Source: DSBX01 sp046484845
GTDB taxonomy: Bacteria; Hydrothermota; Tepidihabitantia; Tepidihabitantales; Tepidihabitantaceae
Length of the DNA: 8,422 nt
Assembly (NCBI GenBank): GCA_046484845.1
Contig: JAWOIB010000030.1
Span: 1-8,422, forward strand
Direction of reading: 5' to 3'
Part shown: one piece after another, positions 1 through 7,102 of the stretch
How positions within the stretch are numbered: the stretch's first letter is position 1
Layout of the letters: each line of letters starts with the position of its first letter
Made by a program: the position numbers and the translations under genes
The notes under the pieces: model-generated
Told to the model about the DNA's origin: nothing
The model's database searches: none
Seen by the model: only the letters and a program-made list of their open reading frames with translations

Positions 1-133
1 AACGAAAAGGAAATCAAGTACGGGCTGGCGGTCACGGGCACGATTCGCCCGGACGGGCCCGGTCGTTGCCGACCACCCGGTCCGGGTGAATCGTGCCCGT
101 GACCGCCAGCCCGTACTTGATTTCCTTTTCGTT
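1..133. repeat. Fold-back inverted repeat of selD sequence at the window edge
   Basis: Bases 1-54 are the reverse complement of bases 80-133 with a single mismatch (position 47 against 87), separated by a 25-nt spacer. Both arms encode the same SelD stretch (NEKEIKYGLAVTG), once on each strand. Only the 80-133 arm is in register with the rest of selD. Read on the minus strand, selD proceeds normally to the codons for RARPG and then switches to a copy of its own opposite strand. The switch falls in a 10-nt near-match (minus 54-45 against plus 80-89) that differs only at the mismatch. This looks like a microhomology-mediated template switch. An amplification or assembly chimera at a contig end is the simplest explanation; a real inverted duplication cannot be excluded. 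Confidence 0.93.
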
Positions 134-547
134 GTAGGTGTGCCCGCCGACCACCACCGCCCCGGCCTCCTCCACCGCGTCCTGGCCGCCCCGCAGGATT
201 TCGGCCAGCCATTCCTTCGGGGCCGGGGCCGGGAAGCCCGCGATGTTCAGCGCGGTCAGCGGTTCGCCGCCCATCGCGTAGATGTCGGACAGCGAGTTCA
301 CCGCCGCGATTCGACCATACGTGTAGGGGTCCTCGACCATCGGGGTCATCATGTCCACCGTCTGGACCAGCGCCAGCCCCTCCTGGAGGAGAAACACGCC
401 GGCATCATCCGCAGTGTTGATGCCTACCAGCAGCCGCGGGTCTTGCGGCCGCCTGAGTCCGGCCAGTGCCAGCGCCAACTGCGCCTTGCCGAGCTTCGAG
501 GCTCAGCCCGCGCAGCTGACGTAAGCCAGGATTCCGCGTCCGGGCAT
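47..547 (-). CDS. selD: Selenide, water dikinase (selenophosphate synthetase), Sec-containing, 3'-truncated
   Basis: SelD makes selenophosphate, the selenium donor for Sec-tRNA, from selenide and ATP in the cytoplasm. About 167 codons are visible, roughly half of the usual ~345. The N-terminus reads YVSCAG-TGA-ASKLGKAQL, with the TGA at the place of the catalytic Cys/Sec and the essential Lys three residues later. In E. coli SelD the equivalents are Cys17 and Lys20. Downstream come NTADDAGVF, with the metal/ATP-binding acidic pair, then the family block SLSDIYAMGGEPLTALN, then VVGGHTYNEKEIKYGLAVTG. The ATG at 547 is chosen because an AGGAG lies 8 nt upstream. The ATG at 553 overlaps the selB stop as ATGA and would add two residues. 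Starting after the TGA would remove the catalytic segment. The gene is cut near base 47 by the fold-back repeat, and the terminal ESCP and stop at 32-34 are artefactual. Confidence 0.93.
472..484 (-). promoter_or_regulatory. SECIS-like hairpin downstream of the selD TGA
   Basis: On the minus strand the bases form a GCGC/GCGC stem around the 5-nt loop AGTTG, extendable by one G-T pair. The loop begins 23 nt after the TGA and has a G at its second position followed by T. Bacterial SECIS elements as I recall them have the apical loop about 16-37 nt after the UGA, with a G in the first two loop bases; E. coli fdhF carries a key GU in its loop. The stem is short and lies within coding sequence. 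An alternative GAGC/GCTC hairpin directly at the TGA would compete. This is inference from spacing and base pairing. Confidence 0.5.
503..505 (-). other. In-frame TGA, probable selenocysteine codon of selD
   Basis: The TGA sits in frame inside the conserved N-terminal motif of SelD: SCAG, then TGA, then ASKLG. Homologues carry CxGC(A/G)xK or the Sec version of it, so the codon aligns with the catalytic Cys/Sec and the invariant Lys lies three codons on. The frame is open and clearly SelD on both sides. The Sec-specific elongation factor gene selB lies immediately upstream, which supports decoding as Sec over a nonsense mutation. The reading also creates a CxxU redox-type pair with the Cys three residues before. 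A sequencing error from TGC or TGT remains a less likely alternative. Confidence 0.9.
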
Positions 548-549
548 GG

Positions 550-2463
550 TCATTGCTCCTTTCCAGTGTTGGGGGCCTGGCGCAGCACCCGCCGGTCGCC
601 GCGGCGCTGGGTCAGCCCCGTCGCGTCAAAGTGGTTGAGCAGCGGTATCGCGTACCGCCGGGTCGTCCCGAGCTTCTGACGCGCGTCGGTCGCGGCCAGC
701 TCCTCGCTCTCCCGGAACAGCTCCAGGATCAGCCCGCGCGCCCGTTCCACCGCCTCGCGGTGGAATACAACCCCTTCGCCGACATCCACCAGCCGGCCGG
801 TCTCGAACAGCGCGGTGCGCACGCGCTCCGCCAGCGGCTTCCGGGCATCGGCCAGCAGCTGGTCGAGGTCGGGCGTCGCAAGACCACCCGCCAGCATCTG
901 CGCCGCGACGGAATCGTACAGCGCCTGTTCCTCGGGCTTCAGCCGCACCGCGTGCCCGGCCCGCCGCACCCGGCCGGTCTCGTCCGCCAGTTCGCCCGCC
1001 GCCAGCAGCCCGGCCAGCACGTGGTCGAACAACGGGACCGAGAAAGACCGTCCGGCGCGGGCCCTGAGCTCGGGCCGCTTAAGCCCGACCCGAAACGGGT
1101 TCTGGCCGTGGAATTCGTCCAGCGCCGCCAGCACCGCGGTGCGGGCGCGGTCGAGGTTTTCGACATGCGCCAGGTACTCGCGTCCCTCGAAGCGGAACCT
1201 GGTCACCCGCCCGTCCTGCTCCAGCTTGCCGAGGCAATCCGCCAGTTCAGCGTCCGTCATCGCCAGCGCCCGGGCGACCGCTTCGGGCTGGCGGGCCTCC
1301 AGCCCATCCTTGAGCAGGGTCTGTTCGAGCACCGCCACCGAATCCCCGGTGCTCTGGGCCTGGAGCCGGGCGATGGTCCCGGTTTCGAACCGGCGCTCCT
1401 TCGCCGCCCCGGGCTCGAGCACGACTCCGCCGCCGATGGTGTGCTGGGGCGAGTAGGAACGCAGGACGTAATGGTCGTTCCAGTCACAGACGACCTGCTC
1501 CTCGAGCCTGAGCTGGACCAGGCCGCCCTCGCCGGGCGCGAGCTGCTTATGGTCGAGCAGGACGATCCGGGCCATCACTTCCGAGGTGCCGATATGCACG
1601 CGCACCCGCGTCATGTTGCGTAGCGGCCGGTCCGCACCGGGCAGTAGCGTGAAGCTCGCGTTGAGCATGTTGGTCGGGGTGTAGTAGCCCGGGGTCGCGA
1701 CCACATGCCCCCTGAGCACCTGCTCGCGGGCCACCCGTTGCAGGTTCAACGCAGCCCGGTCGCCGGGCCGGGCCTCCTCGACCGCCTGGTTGTGCCGCTG
1801 GATGCCGCGGACCTTGACTTCCTGGCGCCCAGGTAACAGTTCAAGCCGGTCGCCCAACCGGCAGTGCCCGGACAGTACGGTGCCGGCAACCACCGTCCCG
1901 AAACCCTTGATCGCGAAGCTCCTGTCGACCGGCATCCGGAACACGCCCCGCTCGCTCCGGTCCCGCACCTCGCCGACCAGCCGCTCGAGCGTGGCGCGCA
2001 CGTCGTCGATACCCTGGCCGGTGACCGCCGACGCGACCAGGATCGGGGCGCCCTCCAGGAAGGAGCCGGCCACCAGCTCGACAATGTCCTGACGCACCAA
2101 CTCGAGCCAGTCCGCGTCGCCCAAGTCCGCCTTGGTGATGACGACCATCCCGCGCTCGATACCCATCAGCCGACAGATGTCGAAATGCTCGCGGGTCTGC
2201 GGCATCACGCTGTCGTCGGCCGCCACGACGAGCATCACGACGTCGATCGTGCTTGCCCCGGCGAGCATGTGGCGGACGAACTTCTCGTGTCCCGGCACGT
2301 CGATGATCGTCACCTCGTCCCCGAGGAACGCGAACCCGAGGTCGGTGGTCATCCCACGTTCCTTCTCTTCTTTAAGCCGGTCCGGGTCGGTGCCGGTCAG
2401 CGCCTTGACCAGCGCGCTCTTGCCGTGGTCGATGTGGCCCGCGGTCCCGACGACAACGTGCAT
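550..2463 (-). CDS. selB: Selenocysteine-specific translation elongation factor SelB
   Basis: SelB is a GTPase that carries Sec-tRNA to the ribosome and binds the SECIS hairpin so that UGA is read as selenocysteine. At 637 aa it is full length for bacterial SelB. The GTPase domain shows GHIDHGKS (9-16), RGMTTDLGFA (36-45), DVPGH (55-59), TKAD (110-113, the form also found in E. coli SelB) and SA (145-146). Domain II has the typical IKGFGTVVAGTVLSG. The C-terminus carries the winged-helix repeats, ending in a LGTTRRYAIPLLNHFD segment characteristic of the SECIS-binding module, so the RNA-binding end appears intact. Its ATG shares one base with the rpoN stop (TGATG) with only a weak GGA-type ribosome site, suggesting translational coupling. 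Its stop overlaps a selD ATG as ATGA. No selA or Sec-tRNA gene is in the window. Confidence 0.97.
   Translation of the reverse strand: MHVVVGTAGHIDHGKSALVKALTGTDPDRLKEEKERGMTTDLGFAFLGDEVTIIDVPGHEKFVRHMLAGASTIDVVMLVVAADDSVMPQTREHFDICRLMGIERGMVVITKADLGDADWLELVRQDIVELVAGSFLEGAPILVASAVTGQGIDDVRATLERLVGEVRDRSERGVFRMPVDRSFAIKGFGTVVAGTVLSGHCRLGDRLELLPGRQEVKVRGIQRHNQAVEEARPGDRAALNLQRVAREQVLRGHVVATPGYYTPTNMLNASFTLLPGADRPLRNMTRVRVHIGTSEVMARIVLLDHKQLAPGEGGLVQLRLEEQVVCDWNDHYVLRSYSPQHTIGGGVVLEPGAAKERRFETGTIARLQAQSTGDSVAVLEQTLLKDGLEARQPEAVARALAMTDAELADCLGKLEQDGRVTRFRFEGREYLAHVENLDRARTAVLAALDEFHGQNPFRVGLKRPELRARAGRSFSVPLFDHVLAGLLAAGELADETGRVRRAGHAVRLKPEEQALYDSVAAQMLAGGLATPDLDQLLADARKPLAERVRTALFETGRLVDVGEGVVFHREAVERARGLILELFRESEELAATDARQKLGTTRRYAIPLLNHFDATGLTQRRGDRRVLRQAPNTGKEQ
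556..560 (-). promoter_or_regulatory. Ribosome binding site of selD
   Basis: AGGAG lies inside the last codons of selB. It is 8 nt before the ATG at 547 but only 2 nt before the ATG at 553. The spacing favours 547 as the main start, and the site argues strongly that translation begins upstream of the in-frame TGA. Confidence 0.75.
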
Positions 2464-4018
2464 CAGGACCCGTCCCGCCCGCCGGCCTCGTTCGCCGAGC
2501 CGCCCGCTCTGGACCTCCGGGCCGCCGGGGACGTCCCGGGACCGGACACCACGCGGCTGCTCCGGGGAGGAATACCGAGCTCGGCCCGGTACTTGTTGAC
2601 CGTCCGCCGCGACAGCTTGATGCTGTGCTGCTCCCGGAGCCGCGTTTCGATTTCGTCGTCGGAAAGCGGTGCCGAAGGGTCCTCACCGTCGATCATCCGC
2701 CTGATGAACTCCTTGATGCTGACCCTGGACTTGTCGCTGGCCCCGGCCTTGAAGAAGAACTTCATCGGGAAGATGCCGAACTCGGTCTCGACGTACTTGC
2801 CAGACCCCGCGCGTGATACGGTCGACGGGTGCACGTCGATGCGGTCCGCCGCGTCGCGCATCGAGGCCGACCGGAGGTGTTCCGGCCCCCTGACGAAAAA
2901 GTCGTACTGCAGTTCCAGCAGTGCCTTCATCAGCCGGCGCAGCGTCAGCCGGCGTGACTCGATCGCCTTCAGGAACAGCACCGCGCGGTTGTACTTACCA
3001 CGCGCGAACTCGACCTGCTCCCGCGGGTAGCTGCCCGGGTTGCGCAGCATCTCGACGTAGCGACGGGCAAGCCGCAGACGCGGCTCCCGGTCGTCGTTGT
3101 ACTCGAACTGCAACTTATCGTCTCGCCAGAACACGGTGAAGTCGGGCGAGACGTACTCCGTCGGCCGGACAGTGAACCGGCGTGCCGGCCTCATCTCGAG
3201 GCCGTGAATGACCTCGGCCGCGCGATGGACCGCCCGCTCGCTCACTCCGCACAGCCGGGCGATCTTCCCGAGCTGCACCTGCAGCAGGAGCGCCCAGTGC
3301 TCGGCCACCAGCCGGTACTCGAGGCTGTCCGGGGCGTAGCCGTGCATTTCCAGCTGGACCAGCAGCGCCTCCGGCCGGGTCCGGCACGTGATACCGCCCG
3401 GCTCGATGCGCCTGATCCTGGCCAGCACCGCCTCCAGCCGCGTCGGGTCAAGCCCCTGCGTCTCGGCCAGCTCGGCGGGCTCGACAGTCAGCAGGCCGTC
3501 CGCGTCGACCGATTGCAGCACCACTTCCGCAATCAGCACGTCCTCCTCAGTCAGCTCCGCGCGCAGGCCGGGCAGCAACGCCTCGGCCAATCCCGGCCCC
3601 TCGGACGGCGTAAGCTCCATCGGGTCGGTCTCCGAGCTGCCGCCGCCCTCGACCCGCGGACTCAGGTGATAATCCTCGGCGTCGAGCAGCGAAAGGAACT
3701 CCGCCGACTCCGGCGAGGCTACCCCGGGACCTTCCTCGGTCTCGGAAATCAGCCCCGGCGTACCGTCCGCTTCGGTCCCGGGTGCGGCCGGCCCGGCATC
3801 CGACGTTTCCGACGAACCCGTCTCCGCTGCCGCTGACACCTGTTCGCCCGTCTCGTCGAACCCGCCGTCGTCGGACTCCTCCAGCACCGGGTTCTGCTCG
3901 AGTTCCTGCCTGACGAGCGACTCCAGCTCGAGCGCGGTCAGGGGCAGGAGCTTCAGCATCAGGATCACTTGGGGATGCAGCTTGAGGTGCAGCCCGAGGC
4001 GGTGTTCGATACCGATGT

Positions 4019-4022
<4 letters not shown>
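2463..4022 (-). CDS. rpoN: RNA polymerase sigma-54 factor
   Basis: This is the alternative sigma factor that directs RNA polymerase to -24/-12 promoters and needs AAA+ activators to open them. The 519 aa follow the sigma-54 layout. Region I (about 1-50) contains KLLPLTALELESLVRQELEQNPVLEE. An acidic Region II linker follows (about 49-125), rich in D, E, S and G. The core-binding domain comes next, with DADGLLT and a GGITCRTRPEALLVQLE helix matching the family's GxGARDLxECLLLQL. A helix-turn-helix lies at about 387-404 (MRDAADRIDVHPSTVSR), followed by KYVETEFGIFPMKFFF, and the RpoN box SRRTVNKYRA is at 471-480. Region I has few glutamines for this family, and a 30-39-residue low-complexity tail follows the box. 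The ATG overlaps the lptB stop (ATGA), with GAGG 8 nt upstream. The lptB-rpoN order is widespread in bacteria. Confidence 0.96.
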
Positions 4023-4743
<721 letters not shown>

Positions 4744-4744
<1 letters not shown>

Positions 4745-5715
4745 TAGCGCTGCTCCCCACCGGCGCCGCCTCGCTGAACCAGCCTGCCGTAGCTCATCGA
4801 CTCCACCTCGATGACGTCGAGTTCGCCCTGATCGAACCGGATGCGGATCAGCCGCCCGGCTACCTCGACATCACCCGAACCGGCCGTCGCGTATCGCCCC
4901 CGGGCGGTGCCGGCAACCACCACCCGGTACAGCGCCCCGTCCCGGACTAGCAGGTGAATCGTATCCCCCTCGGTGCTGCCGAGCGTGTCCGCGATGTGCG
5001 GGTCACCCCAGGCGATACCCGTGTCACCCCGGGTCCAGTAGCGCAGTGAGTCCGCAGTCAGGGCCGACCTCCCGGTGCCGACCCGGACGTCCCCGGCCAG
5101 AACCGCCGCCTCCTCGATGCCCAACCAGGTGATGTTCCGGGCAGTGGCAGTGACAGAGTCGACATCCTGTTGCCCGGCATCCACGCCGCCCCCCCACACC
5201 ACTACCGGCAGCGAGTCCACCTCGCCGACCTTGCGGTCGAGCCAGTAGCTGCCCCGCGCGCCACGCAGGCGCATGCCGTCGCTCGCGGTATGCAGCGTCA
5301 GCCCGCTGGTCGCATCCACGCGCTTCTCCCCGACCAGGTAGTACAGGTGCGGGGCGGTTATCACCAGCGAGTCCATCTCGACCCGGACCCGGCCGAACAA
5401 CTCGGTAACCCGGGCGTCGAGGAAGTACAGCGCCGAGTCCGCCCGGATGTTGGCCTCGGGGCTGGAAATCCGGACCGAGTCGCTGACCACCGCCACCCCG
5501 CGGCTCTCGTTGAGACGGACAAGCTGGGCTTCGATCAGAGTCGAGCCGTCGGCAATCGTCACGCTGTCACTGAACACAGTCACCTGGCCTTCGGGGGTCT
5601 GGATGATTTCCATCTTCCGCGCGTGAAGGTCGGCCGCGGCCGCGATGGAAGACGTCAGCACCACAGCCAACGGCAACAGCCACCGAAGCCGCCTCGCCCG
5701 ATGGCAACCGGTCAT
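4744..5715 (-). CDS. lptA: LptA/OstA-family periplasmic LPS transport protein (long form)
   Basis: LptA polymerises or bridges between LptC and LptD to carry LPS across the periplasm. The protein opens with a basic, then hydrophobic signal peptide (RARRLRWLLPLAVVLTSSIAAA, read in two parts around residues 7-28), with probable cleavage near residue 28. The rest is a run of beta-strand repeats of the OstA type: patterns such as ANIRADSALYFLDARVTEL, LVITAPHLYYLVGEKRV and SALTADSLRYWTRGDTGIA recur, alternating 'A-x-x-x-x-Y' edges with 'G-x-V' turns. At 323 aa it is clearly longer than E. coli LptA (about 185 aa), suggesting extra beta-jellyroll turns or two OstA units. The ATG overlaps the lptC stop as ATGA, with a GAGG-type ribosome site upstream. 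The call rests on the repeat pattern plus position between lptC and lptB. Confidence 0.85.
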
Positions 5716-6296
5716 TGACCCGCCCCCTCACCAGCCGGCTCTCCGCCCGGCCCGCCGGTTTCGAACCGGTAGTCCGCCTTGCCGGTGACCTCGCTTTGAA
5801 TCTGGATCCTGGTCAGGCCCGCGTCCGCCACCAGTCCCTGCCCGCGCACATCTCCCCGGGGGGTCAGAATCTCGACCGGCGCGTCGGTCCTGACCAGTCT
5901 GACGTCGTTGTTCCAGCCGAGCGAATCGGTCCGGAGCAGCGTGCTGTCCGCGGTGCGCACGACGATATTGCCGCGCGCAACCAAGTCATTGGTCCGGGAC
6001 TGCAAGGTTCCCTCGTCCGCAACCAACCTGGCGTGTACCTCGCCGTTCTCGCTGTAGAAGGTCACAACCAGCCGGGCAACATCGACGTACCCGTCGCGCT
6101 CAAAGACATAGGCGGTATCGGCCTCCAGCTTGTAGAGCCGCTCCCCGCTCGCGCTTTCGTGCATGGTGAAGCCTTCGATGATCTGGTCCGGCCTCGCGCC
6201 GGACTCCACCACCGGGTCCGATTCGCGGCACCCGACGAACAGAGCGAAGCAGCAGGCCAGCAGGAGCAACCAGTTGCTGGCAAGTCCCCGGCTCAT
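5712..6296 (-). CDS. lptC: LptC-family LPS export protein, probable lipoprotein
   Basis: LptC links the inner-membrane LptBFG complex to LptA. The 194 aa fit the family. The N-terminus is a hydrophobic segment (about 9-22) ending in ALFVGC, which resembles a lipobox with Cys23 as the lipidated residue. E. coli LptC is instead anchored by a transmembrane helix, so the anchor type is inferred. The body has the LptC pattern: GFTMHESASGERLYKLEADTA (35-55 region) followed by strands with LVVTFYSENGEVHARLVADEG and an IVVRTADSTLLRTDSLGW repeat, as in the LptC/OstA beta-jellyroll. A Gly/Pro/Glu-rich tail ends the protein. The ATG overlaps the acyltransferase stop as ATGA, and the stop overlaps the lptA ATG as ATGA. 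Confidence 0.88.
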   Translation of the reverse strand: MSRGLASNWLLLLACCFALFVGCRESDPVVESGARPDQIIEGFTMHESASGERLYKLEADTAYVFERDGYVDVARLVVTFYSENGEVHARLVADEGTLQSRTNDLVARGNIVVRTADSTLLRTDSLGWNNDVRLVRTDAPVEILTPRGDVRGQGLVADAGLTRIQIQSEVTGKADYRFETGGPGGEPAGEGAGQ

Positions 6297-7102
6297 CGAT
6301 CATCCCGTCCTTCGGAACCCGCCACCAGGGACAGCGCTCCGTTCTTGCCCCAGAACACCCAATCAGCAGGAGAGCGGCGCACCTCGGCCAGCAGGCATTC
6401 GAGCGCATGATGCTGGTCACCGGGTGGGTATGCCCGGACCCGAAGCCTTCCCCGTTCCAGACCGCAGAATACCGGGATGACCCCGGCACGGCCGCCAAGC
6501 CGGAATGCCGGCCCGGGCAGACGCATCGCCACCCGGTTGGACCGGGCAACCGTCATCCTGCCCCGGCCGGTGTTGTCGAGCATGAACCCGACCAGCCCCG
6601 TGAGACCGTGACCGGCTAGCTCGACCGCGCTGTGCAGCAGCCGCACGCCCGCCCCTGAACGCAGCGGACGGAGCATCCGGTCGAGCGCCCGGTTTCGCTG
6701 GACCCCGACGGCCAGCGCGACCCGGTGACCCCGCTGACGGAATACCGCCGGCAGGAACTCCCACAGGCCGAAATGGAACGAGGCCATCACCGCTTGCATA
6801 TTCTGTTCCATAGACTGCACTGACCTATTGTCGCCGCCAACCTCTGCCTTGTCAACGAGCAGCCGTCCCGGGCGCAGGTCGATTCGCGCCATCAGAACCA
6901 GGTTGCGGCCGAGCCGCCAGGCATTCAGCATCCAGAAGCCAGGCTGGTCGCGACCACACACGATGCGGTGGTTATTCCGGATCTCGGAGCGGCAGGCGGG
7001 CTTGAGAATCAGGTAGCTGAGAATCAGCAGCCGGACCAGCAGGACCGCGGCACTAACCGGCAGTGCCCGGGCGAGAATCAGCGTCAGCGCTGGCGCGCTC
7101 AC
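6293..7102 (-). CDS. Lipid A biosynthesis lauroyl/myristoyl acyltransferase-like protein (LpxL/HtrB family)
   Basis: This family adds secondary acyl chains to lipid A at the inner membrane. The 269 aa begin with a hydrophobic segment (about 6-34) as an N-terminal membrane anchor. The catalytic HX4D/E motif is present as HFGLWE, with His110 and Glu115. Further matches are the QRNRALDRMLRPLRSG segment, GFMLDNTGRGR (the family's DQ..G block with Asn in place of Gln), a LPGPAFRLGGRAGVIPVF segment resembling the family's pre-C-terminal block, and PADWVFWGKN near the C-terminus. Substrate and acyl chain cannot be told from sequence, so no symbol is given. The start is GTG at 7102, with GAAGG 6 nt upstream, which makes it overlap the 3' end of pyrG by 50 nt. 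Its stop overlaps lptC. Confidence 0.82.
   Translation of the reverse strand: MSAPALTLILARALPVSAAVLLVRLLILSYLILKPACRSEIRNNHRIVCGRDQPGFWMLNAWRLGRNLVLMARIDLRPGRLLVDKAEVGGDNRSVQSMEQNMQAVMASFHFGLWEFLPAVFRQRGHRVALAVGVQRNRALDRMLRPLRSGAGVRLLHSAVELAGHGLTGLVGFMLDNTGRGRMTVARSNRVAMRLPGPAFRLGGRAGVIPVFCGLERGRLRVRAYPPGDQHHALECLLAEVRRSPADWVFWGKNGALSLVAGSEGRDDR

Noticed and set aside
55..79. Spacer hairpin between the inverted arms as a terminator or regulatory element
   Set aside because: It is ordinary selD coding sequence (codons for RVVGNDRA), it has no T tract, and it lies beside a likely artefactual junction.
32..478. selD annotated from the TTG at 478 to the stop at 32-34
   Set aside because: This start falls after the TGA, so it drops the catalytic segment and ignores the ribosome site near 556-560. 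The stop lies within the fold-back copy, so both ends are wrong.
503..505. selD as a pseudogene inactivated by a nonsense codon
   Set aside because: The TGA is at the one position where Sec is expected in this family, the flanking frame is well conserved, and selB is adjacent. Sec decoding is the better reading.
553..1623. Long plus-strand open frame (356 codons) opposite selB
   Set aside because: It is antisense to a full-length selB with all GTPase motifs, it shows no recognisable motif, and its composition is rich in R, P, G, Q and H as expected from GC-rich antisense reading.
1864..3030. Plus-strand open frame of 388 codons across selB and rpoN
   Set aside because: It spans the junction of two clear minus-strand genes. 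No family pattern is visible, and stop-poor antisense frames are expected at this GC content.
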